Assembly: GCA_049306095.1 (NCBI GenBank)
Contig: JBAQPU010000052.1
Span: 32,742 to 96,741 of the forward strand
Direction of reading: 5' to 3'
Source of the DNA: UBA2336 sp049306095
GTDB taxonomy: Bacteria; Bacteroidota; Bacteroidia; Cytophagales; Cyclobacteriaceae
DNA: 64,000 bases
The number at the start of each line of letters is the position of its first letter. Within the stretch, counting starts at the first letter, position 1. Made by a program: the position numbers and the translations under genes. Under the pieces are notes generated by a model. That model did no database searches. It was not told the origin of the DNA and saw only the letters and a program-made list of their open reading frames with translations. Below, piece by piece: positions 43,885-51,668 of this stretch.

Positions 43885-44790
43885 ATGATCAGGCCTCCAT
43901 CTCTCCAGAAAAATGATACCATCGGAATAATTGCCCCAGGCAAAAAGATTGAGCCCGGCACGGTTGAGGAGGCCTCCCGCATTATTGAATCCTGGGGATT
44001 ACGCGTTCAGATTAGTAAAAATATTTTCAGCACAAAACACTCATACATGGCGGGCACCGATGATGAGCGCCTGGAAGACCTGCAAACCATGCTCGACAAT
44101 CCATCCGTCAACGCCATTCTTTGTGCCCGTGGGGGCTACGGCCTCACCAGGATTATTGACCGGTTGGACTTCAATGGATTTTTAAAAAAACCGAAATGGA
44201 TTGGTGGGTTTAGTGATGTTACTGCCCTTCATTTGAAGCTGCAGTCATTGGGCGTGTGCAGTATTCATGGAACCATGCCCATTCTTTTCTCAAAATCGGA
44301 ATCAACATCATCTGTCGAGAGTCTTCGAAAAATTTTGCAGGAAGGCATCTTACCTTCCATCTCTGCTGTTTTCGATACCGCCAATAAAATGGGCGAGGCC
44401 AGCGGATCGGTAGTGGGCGGCAACTTATCGCTGATCACCGATTCGCTGGCTACCCCCTCCGAAATTGACACAAAAAATAAAATACTGATCATCGAAGAAA
44501 TTGATGAGTACTTTTACAAAATCGACCGGATGATGGTTCAGTTAAAGCGCGCCAATAAACTAACTAACCTGGCGGGTTTGGTGGTGGGCTATATGTCGGA
44601 ATTAAAAGAAACCGAACTCCCCTTCGGTGAATCTGCAAAAGAAATCATTCTGAATCATGTGAAGGAGTTCAGGTATCCGGTTGCGTTCGGTTTCCCTACC
44701 GGTCACGAAAACCCCAACCTGGCGTGGGTGGAGGGCAGTCGTGCCACGTTAAAAGTCACACCCGAAAATTCACAGCTTACCTTCGCCTAA
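43885..44790 (+). CDS. LD-carboxypeptidase (peptidase S66, LdcA/MccF-like)
   Basis: A serine LD-carboxypeptidase family protein of 301 residues, acting on murein tetrapeptides or related peptides. The nucleophile is Ser110 in GGFSDVTALH, the acid Glu is in IIEEIDEYFYKIDRM, and the His is in FPTGHENPNLAW. The N-terminal marks are PPSLQKNDTIGIIAPGKK and ARGGYGLTRIID. There is no signal peptide, so it is cytoplasmic and suits recycling. The start was chosen after the terminator. The 3' end overlaps the opposing aminotransferase gene by 4 nt. Confidence 0.9.
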   Translation: MIRPPSLQKNDTIGIIAPGKKIEPGTVEEASRIIESWGLRVQISKNIFSTKHSYMAGTDDERLEDLQTMLDNPSVNAILCARGGYGLTRIIDRLDFNGFLKKPKWIGGFSDVTALHLKLQSLGVCSIHGTMPILFSKSESTSSVESLRKILQEGILPSISAVFDTANKMGEASGSVVGGNLSLITDSLATPSEIDTKNKILIIEEIDEYFYKIDRMMVQLKRANKLTNLAGLVVGYMSELKETELPFGESAKEIILNHVKEFRYPVAFGFPTGHENPNLAWVEGSRATLKVTPENSQLTFA

Positions 44791-45692
44791 AAGGTAAGCC
44801 TCTCTGTATACTGTGGAATGAGTTCGTGAAAATATGTGCTCAATTGCCGTATTATTTGTTTCCCTGATTTGTTCACGATGGCCCTGCCATCGATTTCTTT
44901 TACAGGCGTTAACTCACCCATCGTACCGGTTCCAAATACTTCATCGGCTGTGTAAAATTCGGTAAGCGAAAGATTTCTTTCTTCTATCGGTATTCCTTTG
45001 GTGCGGCAAATTTCCATCACCAACCCTCGTGTAATTCCATGCAAACACGCATCGGCAAAAGGAGTGTACACCGTCCCCCCTTTAATCATAAACAAATTGA
45101 TGTCGTTCAACTCTGCCACAAAACCTTGCTGATCGAGCATGACAGCCGCATCAACACCGGCTAGGTTTGCCTGGATTTTTGCCAGGATATTATTCAACAA
45201 ATTGTTATGATGAATTTTTGAATCTAAAAACTGGGGATTGTTCCTTCTGATGGACGAGGTAATTACCCGAATACCCATTTCATTATCATACACAAGAGGT
45301 TTCCACTCGGCTAACACAATCAGACAGGTGCCTTTTGTATTCAACCGTGGATCCATGCCGGACGTAATTTTTTCTCCGCGCGTAAGCGTAAGCCTGATGT
45401 GGGTTTCATCACGCATGTCGTTTGCTCTCAGCGTTTCAAAAATTGCCTTTTTGATTTCCTCCTTTGTTGGAATTTGCGCAAACGCCAGAGCATGGGCCGA
45501 GTCATGAAGACGATCGAGGTGGCGATCCAGACAAAAAATTCCGCCCTTATACACCCGCAGTCCTTCCCACACGGCATCGCCTCCCTGAACAGCGCTGTCA
45601 AACACCGAAACTTTTGCTTCTGCCCGGGGCAACAGTTTACCGCCTACATGAATAAAAATATTTTCGTTTTTCGGATTAAATTTTTGCAGCAT
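44787..45692 (-). CDS. Class IV aminotransferase (branched-chain aminotransferase-like)
   Basis: A fold-type IV PLP enzyme of 301 residues. It shows VSVFDSAVQGGDAVWEGLRVYKGGI, RLTLTRGEKITSGMDP, SKIHHNNLLNNILAKIQAN with the PLP lysine, and GTMGELTPVKEIDGR. It resembles the C-terminal half of the plant proteins called branched-chain aminotransferase-like. The true substrate, including whether it acts on D- or L-amino acids, is open. It is last in a minus-strand set of five genes, 5 nt after the sulfotransferase-like gene. Confidence 0.88.
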   Translation of the reverse strand: MLQKFNPKNENIFIHVGGKLLPRAEAKVSVFDSAVQGGDAVWEGLRVYKGGIFCLDRHLDRLHDSAHALAFAQIPTKEEIKKAIFETLRANDMRDETHIRLTLTRGEKITSGMDPRLNTKGTCLIVLAEWKPLVYDNEMGIRVITSSIRRNNPQFLDSKIHHNNLLNNILAKIQANLAGVDAAVMLDQQGFVAELNDINLFMIKGGTVYTPFADACLHGITRGLVMEICRTKGIPIEERNLSLTEFYTADEVFGTGTMGELTPVKEIDGRAIVNKSGKQIIRQLSTYFHELIPQYTERLTF

Positions 45693-45697
45693 AAAAA

Positions 45698-46402
45698 TTA
45701 AGGGGTTACAGCGTGTTTCACCAATTGATCGTAATAACCGGCTGCCTTTTGGTACAATGGCCTCAGATGCCCGGGCAATGGCCGCTCACTGGTTGCCTGC
45801 TTTTCAAAACCTGTTGACCGATGAACATTGGTATACCAATATGGAGCCCAAACCCCATCATACGGTTTTGGACCGGCCGGCCAATGCAACATCGCAGGCT
45901 GAAAGGAAATCCCGATTGTTGAACAAGCTTTTTTCAACACCGATTCAGGATTTTGCAACAACAGTCCCGAATCAATTACAAGAGGATTTTGATTTTCCAA
46001 TTTTTTAAAAAGAGTTTGCTCGTATTCAATGCCAATATCCCGCATCACCGGCTGGTCAATCACCTGGGCATAGCTGGCGATCAATTGTTTTGGGTCTCTG
46101 ATTAAAAAGATGTTCACGCACTTTAAAAGAAAATCATCGTTGATTACTTCGATGTGATGTGCCATGTTTTTTATAAACACATTCGGGCTGCCGGCCATCT
46201 CGAAAATTTCTTTCTTAACAACTTCTTCATCGGAAGACTGTGCTTGCATCACCGCTGGCTTGCCTGGATGTTCTACTTTTGTACGAGATAGGTAACAGGC
46301 ATAGAAGGGTTCATCCAACACCGTTGTATCATTCCGCTGCGCAAAGGAATACATCAACGCGGTTGAAATATTTCGGGGGCCTGAAATGAGGTGAATGTAC
46401 AT
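45698..46402 (-). CDS. Sulfotransferase-like P-loop protein
   Basis: A 234-residue P-loop protein of the sulfotransferase type. The nucleotide loop is SGPRNISTALMYSFAQR at residues 6-22, followed by DEPFYACYL. IFLIRDPKQLIASYAQV is the 3'-phosphate-binding strand. AGPKPYDGVWAPYWYTNVHRSTGF is close to the N-terminal half of plant fusions with a class IV aminotransferase, as I recall them. Start ATG 46402 is preferred to the upstream TTG (46420). Whether it transfers sulfate is unproven. Confidence 0.82.
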   Translation of the reverse strand: MYIHLISGPRNISTALMYSFAQRNDTTVLDEPFYACYLSRTKVEHPGKPAVMQAQSSDEEVVKKEIFEMAGSPNVFIKNMAHHIEVINDDFLLKCVNIFLIRDPKQLIASYAQVIDQPVMRDIGIEYEQTLFKKLENQNPLVIDSGLLLQNPESVLKKACSTIGISFQPAMLHWPAGPKPYDGVWAPYWYTNVHRSTGFEKQATSERPLPGHLRPLYQKAAGYYDQLVKHAVTP

Positions 46403-46432
46403 GAATGCGAATGGGTACAATCTACGATTTTT

Positions 46433-47044
46433 CTAAAAAAGGTATTCAAAAAGTCCGTAGAGCCCCAACAACAACAACACGCTTCCGGGAATGTATTTGA
46501 CGCGCGAGTTGGATTGAAAAAAGGGGATCATGTACTTGGCCGAATAGGCTACCACCAGTAAAAGCCCCAGCGCACCTGCCGACACCCCCAGCAAATAGAG
46601 GTGCAGTTGAGCGTTGCCCGTTAAGTCTATCCAGCCCTGAAATTTTAAGTAAGCAGTGATGGCCATCCAAAAAGGCAACGCCAGCGGATTTAAAATACTT
46701 AACACCATTCCCCGCCTGAACCCTGACGTTTGAAACCTCCTCGCTAACGCAGTAGGACGGTAGGCCGACCAAAGGTGAAACACGCCCACGATCATCATGA
46801 CCAACGCGCTGATCAGTTTGAAGTTGTCTATCATTAGGGGGGAAGAGGTAAGGTAGCGTTCAAATACTACTGCCAGCCAGGCATAGGGATACTCCACCAA
46901 TGCGGCCGCCAGCGCAAAACGCCACGCAGTTTTTAATTTCTGATCGAGACCAAGTTGTAGAATGGTAACGTTAAGCGTGCCGGGAGGAATTGACCCTAAA
47001 AAACTAAAGATGGCTGCGATGAAAAAATTCTGAAGCAGATGCAT
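46433..47044 (-). CDS. LysE-family exporter
   Basis: A 203-residue inner-membrane transporter with six hydrophobic helices. The N-terminus (FFIAAIFSFLGSIPPGTLNVTILQLGL) is the LysE/RhtB opening, with the conserved GSIPPGT loop, and SILNPLALPFWMAI is the second repeat mark. Family members export amino acids and derivatives. Its start overlaps the ATP-grasp gene stop by 1 nt, so it is likely to export the product of that pathway. Confidence 0.88.
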   Translation of the reverse strand: MHLLQNFFIAAIFSFLGSIPPGTLNVTILQLGLDQKLKTAWRFALAAALVEYPYAWLAVVFERYLTSSPLMIDNFKLISALVMMIVGVFHLWSAYRPTALARRFQTSGFRRGMVLSILNPLALPFWMAITAYLKFQGWIDLTGNAQLHLYLLGVSAGALGLLLVVAYSAKYMIPFFQSNSRVKYIPGSVLLLLGLYGLFEYLF

Positions 47045-48078
47045 TAGTGCTGAATAGCTTGTTTGAATTTCCGATAAATCCTTCTCCCTTCATGAAAGGA
47101 AACATAGGGCACTCCGCGTTTATGATTTTGTACGCTGATGGCAAACATGTTCTTCCAATGTGTAAACAAAATACGAAACGCTCTCCACAGCGAAAATCCC
47201 GGCTGATAGATGTGGGCAGGCTCGGCACCGCAACCATTCAATTCCATTATTTTTACTCTGCCATCGTATAAATCCGAAGTGGAGGCACACCGTAAATCAA
47301 ATCTTCCAAAATAGAAACCCTCAATTTGTTTACTGATGGTGTCGAACGCCTGAGAAAGTTTTTCGTTTATTAAATGTTCACCATTCAGGAATTTCGTGCC
47401 CAGACAATGGTTTCCAATTAAGTTCAGTTCAACAATTTCACCTTTCGGTATAATGTCATCTGCTCGCTCTGCATAGACCTCACGCAGGTTGGTCCACTGA
47501 AGTTTTGCCCGGGGTTTATCATCAATCAATTTCTTTAAGGTGCTTTTACCGTTGCCTGTTACAGTAAGCATTTCTTTGAGCACGACCGAGGTAACGTTTC
47601 CATTTTCATCCTCAGGAAATCGGGTATAAAAAACACCGCACTCTACCGGCAAGTCTACCAATTCCTGAATCAGAAAGTCGGCACGAATTTTTTTAAGGAA
47701 ATCATCCATGTCCTGCTCATAGAAAATCCGTTTCACCAAATAGCCCCTTTCTCCTAAATCGGGTTTAAAAACCAGGGGTAGTTTTAATTGATGACGGTGG
47801 AGAAGTTCGACTATCTTATGTTTTGTTGTGGGGTATTCAACAAAAATGGTTTTGGGCTTATATTGATCTGGTATTAAGTTCAGCACATCGTATTTCGATT
47901 CACCAAACATTCCTCCCATGGTGATGCCCGGGTTAGATGCCGAGAAAAAAAATAACGATCTCGCCCGGAACGACAACCACAGCCAGTATAGGAACAGGGG
48001 AAATTGAACAATGCCAAATGGCCAGTATTCCCAGTGAGTGAGCTTAATAAAAAAATTACTGTTGAGCAGCCTTTTCAA
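47044..48078 (-). CDS. ATP-grasp ligase-like protein
   Basis: A 344-residue protein of the ATP-grasp superfamily. A hydrophobic N-terminus (PFGIVQFPLFLYWLWLSF, about 20-37) precedes ASNPGITMGGMFGESKYDVLNLIP. The ATP-grasp core (about 100-310) has LVFKPDLGERGYLVKRI, ADFLIQELVD, DLPVECGVFYTR and the metal-binding end FYFGRFDLR ... KIMELNGCGAEPAHIY. Such enzymes join a carboxylate to an amine or amino acid through an acyl phosphate. The substrates are unknown. It lies 11 nt after the DinB gene and overlaps the exporter by 1 nt. Confidence 0.83.
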   Translation of the reverse strand: MKRLLNSNFFIKLTHWEYWPFGIVQFPLFLYWLWLSFRARSLFFFSASNPGITMGGMFGESKYDVLNLIPDQYKPKTIFVEYPTTKHKIVELLHRHQLKLPLVFKPDLGERGYLVKRIFYEQDMDDFLKKIRADFLIQELVDLPVECGVFYTRFPEDENGNVTSVVLKEMLTVTGNGKSTLKKLIDDKPRAKLQWTNLREVYAERADDIIPKGEIVELNLIGNHCLGTKFLNGEHLINEKLSQAFDTISKQIEGFYFGRFDLRCASTSDLYDGRVKIMELNGCGAEPAHIYQPGFSLWRAFRILFTHWKNMFAISVQNHKRGVPYVSFHEGRRIYRKFKQAIQH

Positions 48079-48089
48079 CTACCGGATTT

Positions 48090-48605
48090 TTAGTGTGGCA
48101 CGTTGGCGGCTTCGTGGTAGCGGATGGTAGAGGCCGCAATTCCAAAATCATGCGGTAAAATAATGGCAGGAGCTATTTCACGGATACCGATTTTCATAAT
48201 GGCCATGTGGTGAACAGCGTGTTCAATGTTGTAAACCAATTCGCGTAAAAAATTTGTTTCAATCGTTACAAACTCTTCCCGCTCTAGGTCATATCCAACC
48301 TCAAGCTTCAGTGCCTTGTCTGTTTGTTGCGCGGCAATGAATTTTTGAATTTTCAGGATTGTCGATTGCGCCAACACTTTATCCGTCTCAATAAGTTTAT
48401 CATGTGCCCGTTTATCATAATTGATCAGTCCCCCTTGAAAGCCTTCTTCCAAACAAATAAAAAATTCGAGGGTATGTCTCACATGCTGACCAATACTGGA
48501 GTGGCCAAGGGAAGTAAGCGGACTTGAAAAATCCCGGTCAGAAAGTTGGGTGATCAGGTCGTTCAGTTGGGCTAAAATATTAGCGCAGGCCTTGTGAAGG
48601 TTCAT
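48090..48605 (-). CDS. DinB-fold protein
   Basis: A 171-residue four-helix-bundle protein of the DinB/YfiT type, which holds a metal through histidines. The likely ligands are in GHSSIGQHVRHTLEFF and YNIEHAVHHMAIMKIGI. Members include thiol S-transferases and many unknowns. It is first in a five-gene minus-strand set with an ATP-grasp ligase and exporter. The ATG at 48605 is preferred to the upstream in-frame start at 48632. Confidence 0.78.
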   Translation of the reverse strand: MNLHKACANILAQLNDLITQLSDRDFSSPLTSLGHSSIGQHVRHTLEFFICLEEGFQGGLINYDKRAHDKLIETDKVLAQSTILKIQKFIAAQQTDKALKLEVGYDLEREEFVTIETNFLRELVYNIEHAVHHMAIMKIGIREIAPAIILPHDFGIAASTIRYHEAANVPH

Positions 48606-48618
48606 AATAATGGGTTGG

Positions 48619-48651
48619 TAAATATAGAGCAAAAGAATGCAATTGAGACAA
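48619..48651 (-). promoter_or_regulatory. Weak promoter candidate for the DinB-ATP-grasp set
   Basis: Minus strand reads TTG (48651-48649), a 22-nt spacer and TATATTTA (48626-48619), one mismatch from TAnnTTTG. It ends about 13 nt before the DinB ATG. Reported because it would control the five-gene set. Confidence 0.3.
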
Positions 48652-48672
48652 GCGCAAGCGGTGGTAAAAAAA

Positions 48673-49128
48673 TTACGGAACGATTTTTTTCCAGTGTTGA
48701 TCGCCTGCCCCCTTTAGTCTCTTCTCATCCTTGTTCCACTCACGTAAAGTATTGTTACCCCAAAAATTATAGAACAGGTACAGCTTCCCCTCTAAAATTT
48801 TATAGGTTTCGGGGTCGACCTTAACTTTTTCACCTGTTTCTCCCATCGCATAGGCACACCAGCCTCCGTAAGCCGGCTCATATTTGTCGGGTGCAGATTT
48901 AAATTTATTCAGGTTGGCTTTTGTTGCAAACTGGTAGATCACACCCCGATGGGTAACCCTGAGTTCCTCCTTCCCTTCCTGGGGCTCTCCGTCAAAATAA
49001 CTAACCGGGTCATAGCCTTGCAAGGCCAGGCCCTTACTAAGGTTAAACTGTTTTTTTCTCGCTTCCGTTTGGCCGGTTACATTGAACAGGCTCAAGACAA
49101 AGAGAATTACAAGGATGGGTCTCATCAT
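48673..49128 (-). CDS. YHS-domain secreted protein
   Basis: A 151-residue protein with a signal peptide (RPILVILFVLSLFNVTG) and a YHS domain (about 30-90): LALQGYDPVSYFDGEPQEGKEEL, GVIYQFATKANLNKFKSAPDKYEPAYGGWCAYAMG. YHS domains are short metal-binding or redox-linked modules. Bacteroidota members are widely called YHS domain proteins with unknown role. Either of two adjacent ATGs at 49128 or 49125 may be the start. The downstream genes appear unrelated. Confidence 0.82.
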   Translation of the reverse strand: MMRPILVILFVLSLFNVTGQTEARKKQFNLSKGLALQGYDPVSYFDGEPQEGKEELRVTHRGVIYQFATKANLNKFKSAPDKYEPAYGGWCAYAMGETGEKVKVDPETYKILEGKLYLFYNFWGNNTLREWNKDEKRLKGAGDQHWKKIVP

Positions 49129-49196
49129 GTTGGAAGATACGTTGAGAATCCAACTTTGGATTTACCTTTATACGGAAGTGTCGGGAAGTTTACATT

Positions 49197-49682
49197 TTAC
49201 GACCGATCAGGGAACAGGGCTTTTAACCGTTCCCAAACTAACTCAGGCTCAAATCCCTTTTGTATGGCATGTTTTGAGGCTTTATCGCGGGCAATCAATA
49301 GCGTGGCGCTCTTCATCTCCGCCATTTTTCCCTGAAGCAGTTCCTCCAGAGTTTCGACATAATCATTTTCCTCAATTTCTTTCAGTCCAATGCGAATGCA
49401 GTTTTTGGACAAGCCCTTTCCTTCGAGTGCATACTTGATTTTAATCCGTCCCCACTTTTTAGTACGAAACTTCCCTCCCGCAAATGCTTTAGCGAATCGC
49501 TCTTCATTCAGAAACCCTTCTGTAATCAGGTAGGCCAGAAGTTCATCCACCCACGATGTAGACAGCCCTAATTCATACAATTTGTTTCTTACCTCCCGGT
49601 GTGATCGCTCCTGGTAAGCGCAGTACCGCAATGCTTTTTGTTTTGCCTCTTCGTAGGAAAGCTTTTTTTCTTTTCTGGGCAC
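49197..49682 (-). CDS. recX: RecX regulatory protein
   Basis: A modulator of RecA filaments of 161 residues. It is mostly helical with three-helix repeats: SYEEAKQKALRYCAYQERSHREVRNKL, LAYLITEGFLNEERFAKAFAGGKF, KKWGRIKIKYALEGKGLS, the RecX pattern. It lies 4 nt after a YcxB-like gene at the end of the DUF4783-nadC-YcxB-recX series. recA itself is not in the window. Confidence 0.9.
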   Translation of the reverse strand: MPRKEKKLSYEEAKQKALRYCAYQERSHREVRNKLYELGLSTSWVDELLAYLITEGFLNEERFAKAFAGGKFRTKKWGRIKIKYALEGKGLSKNCIRIGLKEIEENDYVETLEELLQGKMAEMKSATLLIARDKASKHAIQKGFEPELVWERLKALFPDRS

Positions 49683-49686
49683 GTGT

Positions 49687-50163
49687 CTATTTCACAAAAC
49701 CTTTCGACTTAAGGATACTGGCCACAAATTTTCTTTCGTTATCGGTATTAAAAATTTTGAAGGGCCAGTAAATCAGTTGCGCTTTGTTTACATATAACAC
49801 GTAAAAATCTTTTCCGATGGAGGCGGCCTTAATCTGGTCCCACTTCATCGGCATACCTTCGCGCGGGTTAATCTTCATTAAAATCTGCTGACTGCTGATT
49901 TCGTACGTAAATTTTTCAAAGAGCATGCGGCCTTGTTCCAGTTGGGTTACTCCATAAAACTGGATCCACCAAAATAAAATATAGAGGCCTAACCCAATAA
50001 AGGCACTAATGAACCACCAGATGCTGGGAATCCACATATAGCACAGGCATAACAACACGGCTACCGTTAGGGCAATCCAGCCTTGTTTCTTCAACACGCT
50101 TTTCAGCGCCAACTGGATATAGGTTTTCTTTTCGAGTTTGTAATTTTTTGTTTTTACGATCAT
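49687..50163 (-). CDS. YcxB-like membrane protein
   Basis: A 158-residue protein with two membrane helices (about 30-65) then a soluble PH-like part (GVTQLEQGRMLFEKFTYEISSQQILMKINPREGMPMKWDQIKAASIGKDFYVLYVNKAQLIYWP). This fits the YcxB-like family, of unknown role. It begins 26 nt after nadC and ends 4 nt before recX. Confidence 0.72.
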   Translation of the reverse strand: MIVKTKNYKLEKKTYIQLALKSVLKKQGWIALTVAVLLCLCYMWIPSIWWFISAFIGLGLYILFWWIQFYGVTQLEQGRMLFEKFTYEISSQQILMKINPREGMPMKWDQIKAASIGKDFYVLYVNKAQLIYWPFKIFNTDNERKFVASILKSKGFVK

Positions 50164-50189
50164 AACTTTTCTATCACTAAATCAATTCA

Positions 50190-51050
50190 CTAATATGCCT
50201 TCAGGCTCATGTCTAAACTTTTTATGGAGTGTGTAAGAGCACCCACCGAAATAAAATCAACACCGCTTTCTGCAACCTGGCGTATGGTTTCGGTTGTTAT
50301 CCCTCCGCTGGCTTCTGTTTTATACCGGCCATGAATTAACCATACGGCTTTTTTCATTTCCTCAACACGCATGTTGTCGAGCATAATCACATCAACCCCT
50401 CCAATTCTTAAAACCTCTTCCACTTCTTTCAAGGTGCGGGTTTCAACCTCAATCTTCAGGTTTTTATTTTTGGCGCGAAGATACTCTTTTGTTTGAATGA
50501 TTGCGCGTTCCATTCCTCCGGCCATATCAATATGGTTGTCTTTCAGCATAATCATATCGTAAAGGCCAATCCGGTGGTTCTGCCCTCCTCCTATTACCAC
50601 TGCCCACTTTTCCAATAACCTGAAATTTGGAGTAGTCTTTCGCGTATCCAGTAACACGGCTTTTGTTCCTTGCACCAACGTTTTTAAAGTATGGGTCAGG
50701 GTAGCAATGCCACTCATGCGCTGCATGCAATTGAGTACAAGTCGCTCGGTCGTTAGGATAGAACGGGCCGCACCCTCCACCACAAACGCCACATCTCCAT
50801 TTTGTATGATGTCGCCATCCTGAAGTTTTCGTTCAACCTTAAGAGAGGAATCGAACTGATGGAAAATCATTTCAGCCAACTCCACGCCAGCTAACACGCC
50901 ATCATCTTTGATCAAAAGTTTGGCCCGGCTGACAGCCGCTGCCGGAATGGATGCCAGGGTGGAGTGGTCTCCATCTCCTACATCTTCCGACAATGCAGCG
51001 TCTATAAACTTTTTCAGGAATTGCGGAGTGATGTACGCAGGTTTTGACAC
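50190..51050 (-). CDS. nadC: Nicotinate-nucleotide pyrophosphorylase (carboxylating)
   Basis: Converts quinolinate and PRPP to nicotinate mononucleotide in de novo NAD synthesis. The 286-residue sequence has ALSEDVGDGDHST, RTERL-like TTERLVLNCMQRMSGIATLT, LLDTRKTTPNFRLLEKWAVVIGGGQNHRIGL, and IEVETRTLKEVEEVL with GGVDVIMLDN. It lies 67 nt after DUF4783. No nadA or nadB is in the window. The presence of nadK elsewhere in the window is coincidental. Confidence 0.96.
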   Translation of the reverse strand: MSKPAYITPQFLKKFIDAALSEDVGDGDHSTLASIPAAAVSRAKLLIKDDGVLAGVELAEMIFHQFDSSLKVERKLQDGDIIQNGDVAFVVEGAARSILTTERLVLNCMQRMSGIATLTHTLKTLVQGTKAVLLDTRKTTPNFRLLEKWAVVIGGGQNHRIGLYDMIMLKDNHIDMAGGMERAIIQTKEYLRAKNKNLKIEVETRTLKEVEEVLRIGGVDVIMLDNMRVEEMKKAVWLIHGRYKTEASGGITTETIRQVAESGVDFISVGALTHSIKSLDMSLKAY

Positions 51051-51117
51051 AGCTTAAACGATTGCTCTGATCTTACTTGATTCTTCAGCGAATCAATACT
51101 TGAGCTGCAAATTTAAG

Positions 51118-51519
51118 TTATTCCTTCACAAAGGAAATCTCCTGGATGAGTTGTTCTTTAGAAACCGTTTTAATCTTCATCCAAACGCGGTATGTGTTTG
51201 CTCCGCTTTTATATTGGCCAATGGCAAATGGCTGACCTCCTTTTGAAGATCCCTGATGAATAACGTTAAACTCGTTGGGGGGATGAGCCTTAAAAAAATC
51301 GCGCAGCACAAATTCCGCCTGTGCCTTGCTGTAGTTCTCTACTTTATCCTCAATGGTTACGTCAATGGTTTGACTGAAGTACTTCGACAGTTCTTTTGCG
51401 CTGCCGGCTTTAACAGCTTCCTTCACCTGGTCAATTACTTCTGCCTGAGAGAACGAATCAGCAGAAATTAAAAGCCCGGCTACGTAAACCAACCAAACAA
51501 GGAATGTGTTCCTTTTCAT
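51118..51519 (-). CDS. DUF4783 secreted protein
   Basis: A 133-residue protein with a signal peptide (RNTFLVWLVYVAGLLISADSFS) and a small NTF2-like alpha+beta body: VKEAVKAGSAKELSKYFSQTIDVTIEDKVENYSKAQAEFVLRDFF, KGGQPFAIGQYKSGANTYRVWMKI. This fits DUF4783, which is of unknown function and in my experience often precedes nadC in this phylum. Confidence 0.8.
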   Translation of the reverse strand: MKRNTFLVWLVYVAGLLISADSFSQAEVIDQVKEAVKAGSAKELSKYFSQTIDVTIEDKVENYSKAQAEFVLRDFFKAHPPNEFNVIHQGSSKGGQPFAIGQYKSGANTYRVWMKIKTVSKEQLIQEISFVKE

Positions 51520-51642
51520 AGCGCTAAATCAACCCAAAAGTATGCCATAGATGACGAATTAAAACCCTCGCACCCTTCTACGGGTATTTTTTGTGAATGC
51601 TCCTATAGGCGCAAGGTAACCCTTTAATCTTTCAATACTGTT

Positions 51643-51650
51643 TATATTTG
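51643..51650 (+). promoter_or_regulatory. Possible -7 element for gpmI
   Basis: TATATTTG matches TAnnTTTG exactly and lies 18 nt before the gpmI ATG. I see no TTG at the usual upstream spacing. The short distance to the ATG would give a leader of about a dozen nucleotides. Confidence 0.45.
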
Positions 51651-51668
51651 CCCTCTAATCTTACTTCG

